From: Terriglobia bacterium | GTDB lineage: Bacteria > Acidobacteriota > Terriglobia > Acidiferrales > UBA7541 | Reading direction: 5' to 3' | DNA: 60,212 bases | Assembly (NCBI GenBank): GCA_020073485.1 | Contig: JAIQFB010000030.1 | Coordinates: 1-60,212, forward strand | Shown: piece by piece, positions 1 to 9,689 of the stretch | Layout: every line of letters begins with the position of its first letter | Numbering within the stretch: position 1 is the first letter of the stretch | Notes under the pieces: model-generated | Seen by the model: the letters and a program-made list of their open reading frames with translations, nothing else | What the model was told of the DNA's origin: nothing | Databases searched by the model: none | Translations under genes and position numbers: made by a program

Positions 1-321
1 AATCCTCAGGTCTCTGACGGTCCACCGGGATTCGCCCAGCAACGCCCCAGCCCGCAAGGCCGAGCCACATCCATTTGCGTTAACTAAAACGGTACGTTGC
101 ATGCCACAGGCATGGAAATGCGCCAGCTTGCCGCATACCCTAGGTACCGCGTGGGGTGCAGCCTCTTAAAGTTCCACTTTCCGAGAAAACCCGGAACTAA
201 TCCCTGCATCCAACGGAACTGATATGGGCCGGTAATCGACTCGCTGTGTGACATCCTGGCATTCGTCATAGGTTTCTCGGGGTTGGGGTCTGTCATCATC
301 CTAGCGTGGCCAGAGGGTACC
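1..321. other. Upstream non-coding region of the first S53 peptidase
   Basis: No convincing gene is visible here. The only open frames are short and run antisense into the start of the following peptidase gene. The stretch presumably carries the promoter of that gene, but I cannot point to clear -35/-10 boxes. Confidence 0.4.
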
Positions 322-3300
322 GTGAAAAAGTCCTTTTCCAGTAGTGTGATCCTTCTCGATCGGACATGCCGCGAACTCACCTGCCAGGGAGCGATCCGCG
401 ATCTTCGCAGCGCCCTGGCTCATTTCCGTCGCGCCGCGATCCTCGCCGCCACCCTGGCGCTCTGCGCCCCTCTCGGCGCCCTCGCGCAAATCACTCCTGT
501 CCGCCCGCGGGTTACGGATCGAGTGAACACGTCCCAACTCACGGCGCTCACGGGCAACACGCATCCTCTGGCGCGTGCGCAATTCGACCGCGGCGCCGCC
601 CCTGCGGACTTGCCCATGAACCGCATCATGCTGGTCCTGAAGCGCAGCCCCGAGCAGGAAGCCGCCCTGCAGGATTTGCTTGTCCAGCAGCAAACCATTG
701 CGTCCGCCAATTTTCATAAGTGGCTCACCCCGGACCAATTCGGCCAGCAATTCGGCCCCGCCGACGCTGATATTCAGGCCGTTACGTCCTGGCTCGCGTC
801 CTTCGGCTTTCAATCCATCAAGGTTTCCCGGGGCCGCACCGTCATCGAGTTTTCCGGCACGGCTTCCCAGGTTGAGTCCGCCCTGCACACGCCCATCCAC
901 CAGTACGTCGTGAACGGAGAATCGCATTGGGCCAACGCCAACGAACCGCAAATTCCCGCCGCGCTTGCTCCCGTAATTTCCGGAGTCGTATCTCTCCACA
1001 ATTTTCGCGCCAAGCCCGCATCGGCCCGCTCCGGTAGCAAAGGCACCGTGACGGTCGCGCCCGGCGAAAAGCCGCAGGTCAATCTGCAAGGTGGAGGGCA
1101 CGCGCTGGGACCTGCCGATTTCAACACCATCTATAACATCGGCCCCACAATGACCGGCAGCGGCGCCACCATTGGCGTGATCGCCGACTCGAACATCAAC
1201 GTGCAAGACGTTGCCGATTTCCGCACTCTGTTTGGGATGTCGACCGCGAACTTGCCGCAGATCATTCTGAACGGTCCCGATCCCGGCGTGGTCCCCGGTT
1301 CGCCTGCCGAAGGCGAAGCCGTGCTGGACGCGACCTGGTCCAGTGCCGTCGCTCCCGCCGCCACGGTCGATCTGGTCGTATCCGAGGACACCAACTCGGT
1401 GCAGGGAACCGACCTTTCGGCTGTCTACATCGTCGACAACAATCTGACCGATGTCATGATCGAAAGTTTCAGCGCCTGTGAGGCGTTTTTTTCGGGAAAC
1501 GCGGGTTTCTATTCCGGCCTCGCCGAGCAAGCCGCCGCGCAGGGAATCACTTTCCTGGTTGCATCCGGCGATGGCGGCCCGGACAGTTGTGACGATCCGA
1601 ACGTTCCACCTGCCACCACGCCTGCATCGGTCAATATCCTGGCATCCTCGTGGTACACCATGGCTGTCGGCGGCACGATGTTCAATGACACGGCAAGCCC
1701 CAGCACCTATTGGGGATCGCCCGGAACAAACGGGGAATCCGCGAAATCCTACATTCCGGAAAATGTCTGGAATGAAAGCTGCACCGTGGTGAGCTCAACG
1801 TGTCCCGGCATCGGTCTCTGGTCCAGCGGAGGAGGACAGAGCACTATCTTCGCCAAGCCGCCCTGGCAGACCGGCGTCGCGGGCATCCCGTCCGCCAACT
1901 CGCGGTTTCTCCCCGACGTTGCCTTGACCGCCGCCGACCACGACGGCTACATCGTGTGCATGGATGCCTCGTGCAACGGGAGCAGCAAAAGCTTCTTCAT
2001 CTTCAGCGGCACTTCCGCCTCCGTGCAATCTTTCGGTGGAATCATGGCCCTGGTCGTGCAAAAAGTCGGAAGGGTCGGCATTGCCAACTTCACGCTCTAC
2101 AATCTCGCACACACACAACAGACCGCTGGCACCTCCTGCAACGGATCGAACATCCTTCCATCCGCGCCGCCCGCCGGTGGTTGCACGTTTAATGATATTA
2201 CTTCCGGGAATACCAATATACCCGGCGAAACGGGTTTCGCCGCCGGCACAGGCTATGACGAAGCTACCGGCCTCGGCTCGGTCAACGTCACCAATCTAGT
2301 CAACAATTGGAGCACGGCCATCACCAGGGGGACAACGACGACTCTCACGCTCAACGGCGGAAATCCGGTCAATGTGACGCACGGTACAGCCGTGCCCTTC
2401 GCCGTTACCGTCGCTCCTGCGTCTGGAACCGGAACCCCGACCGGCGACATTTCGCTGGTCGCCAACGGTATCGTTGGCGGGGGCGCCGACTTCTTCACGC
2501 TGAACAACGGCGCCGTGACCTCCAATACCATGTTTCTCCCCGGCGGAACGTATCCGCTCAAAGCCCACTACCAGGGCGATGGCACCTTCCTGGGCAGCGA
2601 TTCCGCACCTACCACGATCACCGTCAGCCCGGAACCAAGCCGGACAACCCTCGGTATCGTCGTCGGCCTGCCTTGCTCTCTCTCTTCGTCCGTGGCCTAT
2701 GGCTCGCCGTACATTCTCAGTGTGGCCGTTTCGGATACGCATTCTGCCAGCACGCCATGCAATCCCCCGGAATTCGGTGCTCCTCCTACGGGAGGAATTT
2801 CCTTGACCGACACAGTCAACAACGTAACGTCCCCCCTCGACGGCGGCAGCTTCACCCTGAACAGTTTCGGATTCTTCGAGGACCAGCCCATCCAGCTTCT
2901 TGTCGGCACCCACACGATCAAGGCCACCTACGTCGGCGACAACAGCTTCACGGGAAGCAACTCCACGATCACGGTAACCGTAACCCAGGCAACAACAATG
3001 ACAACCGTCGCGGCCGTCCCGACCACCTCAACCGCCGGCCAAAGCGTCACGCTGACCGCGACCGTCGCAACGCAAAGCAATGCCGTCGCGAATTTGTCGC
3101 AGGAGCCAACGGGGTTCGTACAATTTTTCCTTGGCGGCGCAAATCTTGGATCGCCCGTCGCCGTTGTCGGCAGCGCAACCTCGGGCGGGTTGGCGCAAGC
3201 CACGGCGACAACGTCCACATCCACTCTGGCCAATGGCGCCAATTCCATCACCGCGAAATATCTGGGTGACGCCAATTACGCCGCCAGCGCAACCTCCCCG

Positions 3301-3912
3301 GCGGTGACCGTAAATGTGGGTACGTCCGGCATCATTGTATCGCCCGGCTGCGCCAACTCTACGATTCCCCCCTTGACTCGGGGCCAGTCCGGCAATTGCC
3401 TGATCACCGTGACCGGAGCGAACGGCTTCAGCGGCGCAGTCACCCTGACGTGCGGCATCAGCAGCGCCCCGCCCAGCGCACCGGTTTTGCCGACTTGCGC
3501 CTTTGGCGCTCCGGGCACGAACTTCACCCCTCCCAACACCCTCACGTTGGCCGCCGGATCTCAATCGGGCAGCGCGACGCTCACGGTCAATACCACTGCA
3601 GCCAGCACCATTCTCGTGAAGCCGTCGGCACGCCCGCACAATCCCAACTGGCTTCTGATGAGTGAAGCGGGCGCAGCGATGGCCTGCCTCTTCCTGCTCG
3701 GCATCGCCGGGCGCAAACGCCGCGGCATGGTGGTGCTGGCGATGGCGCTGTGCGCCGTCATTTTCGTGGGAACCAGCTGCAGCAGCAATAATGGCGGCGG
3801 TACTGTTCCCACCAACCCGGGCACGACGGTCGGCACGTATACGATCACCGTAACCGCGACCCCATCCGGCGGCACGTCTCAGCAATCGCCGATCACGATC
3901 AACGTGCAATAG
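322..3912 (+). CDS. Secreted S53 (kumamolisin/sedolisin-type) peptidase with Ig-like repeats and C-terminal membrane hairpin
   Basis: Predicted exported acid serine-carboxyl peptidase of about 1196 aa. After a long n-region and a hydrophobic signal (about residues 35-56, ending GALAQ) comes a pro-kumamolisin activation domain (about 65-220) and an S53 catalytic domain (about 255-665). The family catalytic set is visible: E332 and D336 in GEAVLD, the oxyanion Asp D417 in ASGDGG, and Ser S565 in FSGTSAS. The calcium-site region near the end of the domain reads GYDEATGLG. Three Ig-like (Big_3-type) repeats follow at about 668-1003. Then come two hydrophobic segments (about 1107-1153), a Cys at 1153 in VGTSC, and a beta-rich TYTITV tail. 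I chose GTG 322 because AGAGGG lies just upstream; an in-frame TTG at 283 is the alternative. The usual Pro after SGTSAxx is replaced by Gln. The next gene is a paralogue. Confidence 0.9.
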   Translation: MKKSFSSSVILLDRTCRELTCQGAIRDLRSALAHFRRAAILAATLALCAPLGALAQITPVRPRVTDRVNTSQLTALTGNTHPLARAQFDRGAAPADLPMNRIMLVLKRSPEQEAALQDLLVQQQTIASANFHKWLTPDQFGQQFGPADADIQAVTSWLASFGFQSIKVSRGRTVIEFSGTASQVESALHTPIHQYVVNGESHWANANEPQIPAALAPVISGVVSLHNFRAKPASARSGSKGTVTVAPGEKPQVNLQGGGHALGPADFNTIYNIGPTMTGSGATIGVIADSNINVQDVADFRTLFGMSTANLPQIILNGPDPGVVPGSPAEGEAVLDATWSSAVAPAATVDLVVSEDTNSVQGTDLSAVYIVDNNLTDVMIESFSACEAFFSGNAGFYSGLAEQAAAQGITFLVASGDGGPDSCDDPNVPPATTPASVNILASSWYTMAVGGTMFNDTASPSTYWGSPGTNGESAKSYIPENVWNESCTVVSSTCPGIGLWSSGGGQSTIFAKPPWQTGVAGIPSANSRFLPDVALTAADHDGYIVCMDASCNGSSKSFFIFSGTSASVQSFGGIMALVVQKVGRVGIANFTLYNLAHTQQTAGTSCNGSNILPSAPPAGGCTFNDITSGNTNIPGETGFAAGTGYDEATGLGSVNVTNLVNNWSTAITRGTTTTLTLNGGNPVNVTHGTAVPFAVTVAPASGTGTPTGDISLVANGIVGGGADFFTLNNGAVTSNTMFLPGGTYPLKAHYQGDGTFLGSDSAPTTITVSPEPSRTTLGIVVGLPCSLSSSVAYGSPYILSVAVSDTHSASTPCNPPEFGAPPTGGISLTDTVNNVTSPLDGGSFTLNSFGFFEDQPIQLLVGTHTIKATYVGDNSFTGSNSTITVTVTQATTMTTVAAVPTTSTAGQSVTLTATVATQSNAVANLSQEPTGFVQFFLGGANLGSPVAVVGSATSGGLAQATATTSTSTLANGANSITAKYLGDANYAASATSPAVTVNVGTSGIIVSPGCANSTIPPLTRGQSGNCLITVTGANGFSGAVTLTCGISSAPPSAPVLPTCAFGAPGTNFTPPNTLTLAAGSQSGSATLTVNTTAASTILVKPSARPHNPNWLLMSEAGAAMACLFLLGIAGRKRRGMVVLAMALCAVIFVGTSCSSNNGGGTVPTNPGTTVGTYTITVTATPSGGTSQQSPITINVQ

Positions 3913-4382
3913 ACTCGGGCGTCTCCTACAAGACGAAGACTGATGATGAGGGCGCTCAGATTCTTGAAGCTCCGAGTAAGTGCGTCCGAACCTGCGCAGC
4001 TTTGTAGGGCGGGCTTCAGTCGTGCCGTAATGCTCGCAAAATCAAAGCGGCTTCAGCCGCTGGCGCCGCGAAAATGGAACTCTCACGCGCACTCCGAGGG
4101 CATTCGGATGGACCTTCAGGGAAACGTATTCAGGTCCAAATCGAAGCGCGAGAAGATCCCTGTCTTCCCATCTCGATACTCGGCGCCAACGAACGCAACT
4201 CACCAAAATCGCGTTGCAACCCGATCGGCCTCCTATATCTCTAGCCGGAAAATTCAGCAACTTACTGAAAACATAAGCCTTAATGGCCACGGTGTGATTC
4301 CCGTAGCCTATCTCCGGAATCGGCGGAACTCGTATCTCTCGCCTGAAACCAAAGTGGCGCATGGCGTGCAAATCCGTGGGGT
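3913..4382. other. Intergenic region between the two S53 peptidase genes
   Basis: This 470-nt stretch holds one copy of the dispersed palindromic repeat family A (see the repeat at 4003-4066). An open frame at 3943-4500 crosses the repeat and the start of the next gene; its translation is the repeat itself, so I do not call it a gene. The promoter of the second peptidase probably lies between about 4100 and 4382. Confidence 0.5.
4003..4066. repeat. Dispersed palindromic repeat, family A, copy 1
   Basis: The unit begins TTGTAGGGCGGGCTTCAGTC and continues through a CGTGCCGTAATG core to GCGGCTTCAGCCGCTGGCG. It contains two small hairpins, one around GGCTTCAG and a stronger one GCGGCTTCAGCCGC. 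Closely similar copies occur at 12466-12530 and, split in two, at 14595-14796. Confidence 0.75.
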
Positions 4383-7300
4383 ATGCCTGGGGCCACGAAA
4401 TATTTCCTCGCCGCTTTTGCTGCCGCATTTTTCCTTCTGCACCCGTATTTTGCCGGCGCACAAACCAGCCTTCCCTTACAGCGCATCACCAATTCCGTAG
4501 ACGATCGCCAACTTACCCGGATCCACGGAAATCTCCATCCCTGGGCGCAGGCGCAAAACGATCGCGGCGCTGCCGATCCCTCGCTCATGCTCCAGCGCAT
4601 CACCATAATGTTCCAGCCCACCGCCTCGCAACAGGCCGACCTGGACGCGCTGCTCGCGGCTCAGCAGAATCCCACGTCCCCCAGCTTCCATCATTGGCTT
4701 TCACCGCAACAATTCGGCGACCGCTTTGGCATCGCTCCCGCCGACCTGGCCAAGGTCGCGGCCTGGCTGCAATCGATGGGTTTCGCCGTGGTGGAAACTC
4801 CGGCGAGCAGAAACTTCATCGTGTTTGAAGGCACGGCCGCCGAGGTAAGCGCCGCGTTCCACACGGAGATTCATAACTACGAGGCGAAGGGCCAAGACTT
4901 TTTCGCGAATTCTTCGGAGCCCTCCCTTCCGGCCGCCTTGGCCGGACTGGTCGCCGGATTCCGCGGACTGAACAGCGTTCGCTTGCAGCCCCGCGCGGTG
5001 CCCAGCAAAACAGCCGGCGCGAGCGTTCGGCCGGATTTCACTTCCAGCCTCACGGGCACCACCTACATCACCCCTGCGGATTTTGCGACGATCTACGATC
5101 TGAATCCTCTATACGCCGCCACGCCGCCCATTGACGGCACCGGCCAAAAAATCGCCGTCGTAGGCCAATCGCAGATCGTGCCCGGCGACATCGCCGCGTT
5201 TCGCTCCAGTTCCGGCCTTCCGCCAAACGTTCCGCAAACCATACTCGTCCCGTCGTCTCCCAATCCCGGCGTGCTAAACGGCGACGTGCAGGAATCCAGC
5301 CTGGACCTCGAATGGTCCGGAGCCGTCGCCCCCGGCGCCTCCATCATTTTTGTGTATTCCGGAAACGGCGTCATGGACGCCCTGCAGTACGCCATCAGTC
5401 AAAATCTTGCCCCCATCCTCAGCCTCAGCTACGGCAGTTGCGAGGCGGTCAACCCGCCCGGCGAAATCCTGGCCCTCGCCTTTCTCGCGCAGCAGGCCAA
5501 TGCGCAGGGAATTACCATCGTTTCATCCGCCGGCGATTCCGGCGCAACCGACTGCGACGGCTCCTTGAGCCCGCCAAACTACCCGGCGGAGTTGGGGTTC
5601 AGCGTGGATTTTCCCTCGAGTCTTCCTTACGTCACCAGCGTGGGCGGCACGGAATTTAACGAAGGCAACGGAACCTATTGGCAGTCGGCCGGCGGCGCCG
5701 ACGTAATTTCCTCGGCCCTTTCGTACATCCCGGAAATGGTGTGGAACGACACGTCTTCCCTGAACGGGTTCGACGCCGGCGGAGGCGGCGCCAGTTCCAT
5801 CTTCGGAAAGCCTTCCTGGCAGGTGGACACCGGCGTTCCGGACGACGGCGCCCGCGACACCCCCGATATTTCCATGGACGCTTCCAACGCGCACGATCCC
5901 TACCTGATTTGCACGGAGATTCAGCTCACTCCGAATGGGCCGCTGACTCCAGGCTGTCAGAATGGATTCCGCATCTCCGCCACCAATCCGGGTCTCTCCG
6001 CCTACGGCGGCACATCCTTCGGCGCTCCCACGTTTGCGGGAATTCTGGCGCTGGTGAACCAGAAGACCGCCTCTGCAGGGCAGGGAAACGTGAATTACAT
6101 TCTTTATCCGCTCGCGGTGCTCGCGTCGTCCGCGTTCCACGACGTCATTGTTGGAAATAACGACAGCCCCTGCGTCTTTCAATCGGCGAATTGCCTGGAT
6201 GGAAATCCGAATGGCTTCAAGGCCGGCCTTGGCTACGACCGGGCCACCGGCCTGGGGACGATCGACGCCGCCAACCTGGTCAATTCCTGGCCGTCGGCCA
6301 ACAGCGCCTCCGGTGGATCGACTCCCGTGCTTACCTCGATCGCTCCCACGTCCATCGCCGCCGGTTCGGACGATTTTACGTTGACCGCCTCCGGAACCAA
6401 CTTCGCGACGAACGCGCAAATTCTCTGGAACGGATCCACTGCGGGCGTCACCATGCAATCCGGCGGCACATCCACCACCGTCAAGGCGACGATTTCCCGC
6501 GACCTGGTCGCCTACGGATCCAGCACCGCCGGAATTCCCGGCGCTCAAGCCCCCTTTACTTCGACCTTCATTTCCGTGACCGAGGACTCAGCCAAGGCGG
6601 CAGAGTCCTCAACCAAACTGCCCTTTACCGTGATCGCCTCGCCCCCGCCCAACGACAACATCGCAAGCGCCACCGTGATTACCAGCAGCAACTACTCCGG
6701 CATGGTGGATAATTCGGCCGCGACCTCCGAGCCCACCGACCCCGTTCCTCCCTGCGTTGTGGGCAGCTCCAATCCCGACACCAAAACCGTATGGTGGACC
6801 TTTACTTCCACCGGCAAGGCCAGCGTCACGGTCTCCACGCTGGGAAGCTCCTACGACACGACGCTCTCGGTCTGGACCGGCACGCCCGGAAATCTGACGA
6901 GTGTGGCCTGCAACGACGACGTCTCTTCGGGAAGATATACCAATACATTACTTAAATTTACAACTAACATTGGAGCGACCTACTACATCCTGGTTGCTCC
7001 GTACGGTCCCGTCGCCGGCGCGCCCCCCGCCGATCAAGCCGGCGGCAAGACCGTACTGAATGTCACCCATGCCCCACTGGCCCCCGCGGCCCCCGTCATC
7101 ACCAGCGCCAACACCACCACATACATTTTGGACGTGGAGGGAAATTTCACGTTTACGGCCACAGGCTCGCCGGCCCCCATGTTTTCCGAGTCGGGTCTGA
7201 TTCCGGGAGGGCTTTCCGTCAATGGCATAACCGGAGCGTTAAGCGGCATCCCCGGCTTTGGCTCCCAGGGCGTCTATCCGATCACCATCACCGCTTCCAA

Positions 7301-8372
7301 CGGCGTGGGGCCTCCCGCCACGCAGCAATTCACGCTTATCGCCAACCAGGTCGCATCCTTCGCCAATCCCTCGAGCGCCACATTCCTCGCAGGCACGCCC
7401 GGATATTTCCAGTTTGCCGCCGCGGGATTTCCCTCGCCAGAAATTTCCGAGTCCGGCGCGCTCCCGCACGGCATCGCCTATGACCCCTTCGGCCAGGATC
7501 TTTCCGGTACGCCTCCCGCCGGCTCCGGAGGCGTCTACTATCTTACGTTCACCGCGCACAATGGCGTGGCCTCGGACGACGTTCAACACTTTACGCTGAA
7601 TGTGAACGAGGCTCCGGCCTTCACCAGCGCGGCCAGCGCTACATTTCCCCTGAATGCTCTCGGAACTTTTCGGGTGACCGTCACCGGCTCCCCAGTCCCG
7701 GCCCTGTCGGAAAGCGGCGACTTGCCCGCGGGAGTTTCTTTCAATGCGGCGACCGGTGTGTTCATCGGCACGCCGGCGATGGGATCGGCCTCCAGCTATT
7801 CGATCATTCTCACTGCAGGCAACGGAGTCGGCGCTAACGCCACGCAGAACTTCACCCTGGTCGTGGGCCGGCCCGTGCTCAGTTCCTTGCCCACTTCGCA
7901 GACCGTCGCGGCAGGCGCAACGGCGACCTACATGATCGCCAATCCCGGCGGCAGCATCACTGCATTGTCGTGCTCGGGCCTTCCGGCCGGCGCCTCGTGC
8001 GGCGCCGTTTCGGTGCCGCCGAATTCGAGCGCCCCGCTGGTAATCACCACATCTTCGCGGGCCGCCGCCTTTCCGGCCTTCCCGCAACGAAGGCTTTTGC
8101 AAATCGGCGCATCGCCCGGGGCTTCGATCGCTCTGCTCGTTTCGCTCGTGATCCTTTTCGCCGGGCGAAAGGGCACGCGTCTTTCGCTGGTCTCCCCGGG
8201 CTCGCTTGCGTTGTTGTTTGTATTTGCTGCGGCGGGATGTGGATTGGTGGGCAGTAGCCCCCCGCCCCCTACTCCCCAGGGCACTCCAGCGGGAACCTAC
8301 ACGATTACGATTACGGGCAACGCCACGGGAGTCCCCGCGCAACCCGTGGCCATCACCCTGATTGTGACGTAG
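4383..8372 (+). CDS. Secreted S53 (kumamolisin/sedolisin-type) peptidase with PPC and putative Ig domains
   Basis: Predicted exported serine-carboxyl peptidase of 1329 aa, paralogous to the preceding gene. A clear signal peptide ends AGAQ near residue 25. A pro-kumamolisin activation domain (about 35-205) precedes the S53 domain (about 225-640) with E304 and D308 in ESSLDLEW, D385 in SAGDSG and catalytic Ser S545 in GGTSFGAP. Downstream are an IPT/TIG-like segment, a bacterial pre-peptidase C-terminal (PPC) domain starting around NDNIASATVI, and three He_PIG-type putative Ig repeats with the recurring ESG..P.G pattern. The end repeats the architecture of its neighbour: two hydrophobic segments, Cys 1286 in AAAGCG, and a TYTITIT tail. 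The substrate is unknown; acidic extracellular proteolysis is the family role. Confidence 0.92.
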   Translation: MPGATKYFLAAFAAAFFLLHPYFAGAQTSLPLQRITNSVDDRQLTRIHGNLHPWAQAQNDRGAADPSLMLQRITIMFQPTASQQADLDALLAAQQNPTSPSFHHWLSPQQFGDRFGIAPADLAKVAAWLQSMGFAVVETPASRNFIVFEGTAAEVSAAFHTEIHNYEAKGQDFFANSSEPSLPAALAGLVAGFRGLNSVRLQPRAVPSKTAGASVRPDFTSSLTGTTYITPADFATIYDLNPLYAATPPIDGTGQKIAVVGQSQIVPGDIAAFRSSSGLPPNVPQTILVPSSPNPGVLNGDVQESSLDLEWSGAVAPGASIIFVYSGNGVMDALQYAISQNLAPILSLSYGSCEAVNPPGEILALAFLAQQANAQGITIVSSAGDSGATDCDGSLSPPNYPAELGFSVDFPSSLPYVTSVGGTEFNEGNGTYWQSAGGADVISSALSYIPEMVWNDTSSLNGFDAGGGGASSIFGKPSWQVDTGVPDDGARDTPDISMDASNAHDPYLICTEIQLTPNGPLTPGCQNGFRISATNPGLSAYGGTSFGAPTFAGILALVNQKTASAGQGNVNYILYPLAVLASSAFHDVIVGNNDSPCVFQSANCLDGNPNGFKAGLGYDRATGLGTIDAANLVNSWPSANSASGGSTPVLTSIAPTSIAAGSDDFTLTASGTNFATNAQILWNGSTAGVTMQSGGTSTTVKATISRDLVAYGSSTAGIPGAQAPFTSTFISVTEDSAKAAESSTKLPFTVIASPPPNDNIASATVITSSNYSGMVDNSAATSEPTDPVPPCVVGSSNPDTKTVWWTFTSTGKASVTVSTLGSSYDTTLSVWTGTPGNLTSVACNDDVSSGRYTNTLLKFTTNIGATYYILVAPYGPVAGAPPADQAGGKTVLNVTHAPLAPAAPVITSANTTTYILDVEGNFTFTATGSPAPMFSESGLIPGGLSVNGITGALSGIPGFGSQGVYPITITASNGVGPPATQQFTLIANQVASFANPSSATFLAGTPGYFQFAAAGFPSPEISESGALPHGIAYDPFGQDLSGTPPAGSGGVYYLTFTAHNGVASDDVQHFTLNVNEAPAFTSAASATFPLNALGTFRVTVTGSPVPALSESGDLPAGVSFNAATGVFIGTPAMGSASSYSIILTAGNGVGANATQNFTLVVGRPVLSSLPTSQTVAAGATATYMIANPGGSITALSCSGLPAGASCGAVSVPPNSSAPLVITTSSRAAAFPAFPQRRLLQIGASPGASIALLVSLVILFAGRKGTRLSLVSPGSLALLFVFAAAGCGLVGSSPPPPTPQGTPAGTYTITITGNATGVPAQPVAITLIVT

Positions 8373-8399
8373 GTTTTTGTGGAACGACCTTTACAGACT

Positions 8400-8480
8400 A
8401 CGCAAAAACTCTCTTTTCCCGTCATTCCGAGTTCCGGAAGGGACCGGGACAAACTCCGCGAGGAATCCCTCTTCGATTGA
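8400..8480. repeat. Dispersed repeat family B, copy 1
   Basis: Contains GTCATTCCGAG and GCGAGGAATCCCTCTTCGAT separated by about 30 nt, preceded by a GCAAAAACTCTC stretch. The same elements in the same order occur at 14613-14750, and a diverged copy at 24717-24763. It lies between the convergent ends of the peptidase and the dehydratase gene. Confidence 0.7.
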
Positions 8481-8544
8481 AATCCAGTCAAAGAGCGACA
8501 GACAATCTGATCATTCGCTTCGCTCACCACAAAACTCTGTCCCG

Positions 8545-9522
8545 CTACTTCATTCCCACCGCGTCGGCATCCAGATTGCCGCCCGAGAGAATAATCCCGA
8601 TGCGCATATCCTCGGAATCTCCGGAAATCTGCCGGTGCAGCGCTGGCGAAGCCGCGACCGCGCCCGACGGCTCGACCGTGCATCGCAAGTGCTCCGTGAT
8701 CAGCTGCATCGAACGCAGGATTTCCGCTTCCGTGACCGGATAGATGCGGTCCACGCGCTCCTGCAAAATCGCAAACGTGCGCGGCGAAAGCGTCGCGCGC
8801 AAGCCGTCCGCGATCGTGAACAGGGGCGAGGCGGCCTCGATGTGCCCGGACGCCAGCGACCTGCGGGCGTCGTCTACATTGGCCGGCTCGCACCCCGCCA
8901 CCTGGATTTCCGGCCGCAGCGATTTCGCCGCAATAGCCGTCCCCGAAAGCAATCCGCCCCCGGACACCGCGGTGCATATCATGTCCAGGTCCGGAATTTC
9001 CTCGAGCAATTCCAGCGCCGCCGTGCCTTGCCCGGCGATCACGCGGTCGTCGTCGTACGGATGAATCAGGCTCGCGCCGGTTTCCCGCAGCAGCTTGGCG
9101 GCCGCCGCTTCGCGCGCTTCCAGCGTGGGCTCGCAAAACGTGATCTCCGCGCCATAGGCTTCCACCGCGCGAATCTTCACCTTCGGCGCGTTTCGCGGCA
9201 TCACCACCCAGGACCGGATTCCGCGCAACTGCGCCGCCAGCGCCAGCGCCGCTCCGTGGTTTCCCGACGAATGCGTCACCACTCCGCGCGCCGCCTCGGC
9301 TTCGCTCAGCGAAAACACCGCGTTGGCCGCGCCCCGGATCTTGAACGATCCTGATAGCTGCAAGTTTTCGCATTTGAAGAACAGCAACATTCCCGCGAGC
9401 TCGTCGAGCGGGTAGGAAATCATGACTTGCGTGTGTTCGATGTACGGGGAAATGCGCCGGTGCGCTTCGCGGATTGCCTGCAGGTCGGGGCCCGTAGAGG
9501 GATGGACGCTGGAATCGCTCAA
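8545..9522 (-). CDS. Threonine dehydratase / serine racemase-like PLP enzyme
   Basis: A 325-aa fold-type II pyridoxal-phosphate enzyme of the threonine dehydratase/serine racemase group. The PLP-binding lysine is K61 in GSFKIRGA, the substrate loop is SSGNHG (85-90), and the phosphate-binding glycine loop is VSGGGLLSG. The C-terminus carries SGGNLD. The length fits catabolic dehydratases and racemases without the C-terminal ACT regulatory domain of biosynthetic IlvA, so feedback control by isoleucine is unlikely. Probable reaction: deamination of L-threonine or L-serine, or hydroxyaspartate/serine racemase-type chemistry; sequence alone does not decide. It stands alone, divergent from the PilZ gene. 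Confidence 0.88.
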   Translation of the reverse strand: MSDSSVHPSTGPDLQAIREAHRRISPYIEHTQVMISYPLDELAGMLLFFKCENLQLSGSFKIRGAANAVFSLSEAEAARGVVTHSSGNHGAALALAAQLRGIRSWVVMPRNAPKVKIRAVEAYGAEITFCEPTLEAREAAAAKLLRETGASLIHPYDDDRVIAGQGTAALELLEEIPDLDMICTAVSGGGLLSGTAIAAKSLRPEIQVAGCEPANVDDARRSLASGHIEAASPLFTIADGLRATLSPRTFAILQERVDRIYPVTEAEILRSMQLITEHLRCTVEPSGAVAASPALHRQISGDSEDMRIGIILSGGNLDADAVGMK

Positions 9523-9689
9523 TGAGAAACCTCTTAAGACGGTGCATTATGGCACAGCTTGCCCCGGGTTGGTTCGGCCATCGAAAAATGCCTTCATTTC
9601 TCTTGCGCTCCACGTGCAGGCGCTTAGAATTGTCTCCACCCCTTCCTACTTTATCAGCCGCGCGCATTCCTGCGAGCGGGGAGGAAACC

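Noticed and set aside
84-380. 98-codon minus-strand frame at the window start
   Set aside because: It overlaps the start of the S53 gene, shows no domain and has no ribosome site.
3943-4500. 185-codon open frame between the S53 genes
   Set aside because: It translates the family A repeat (CRAGFSRAVML...) and runs into the next gene out of frame; no ribosome site or family.
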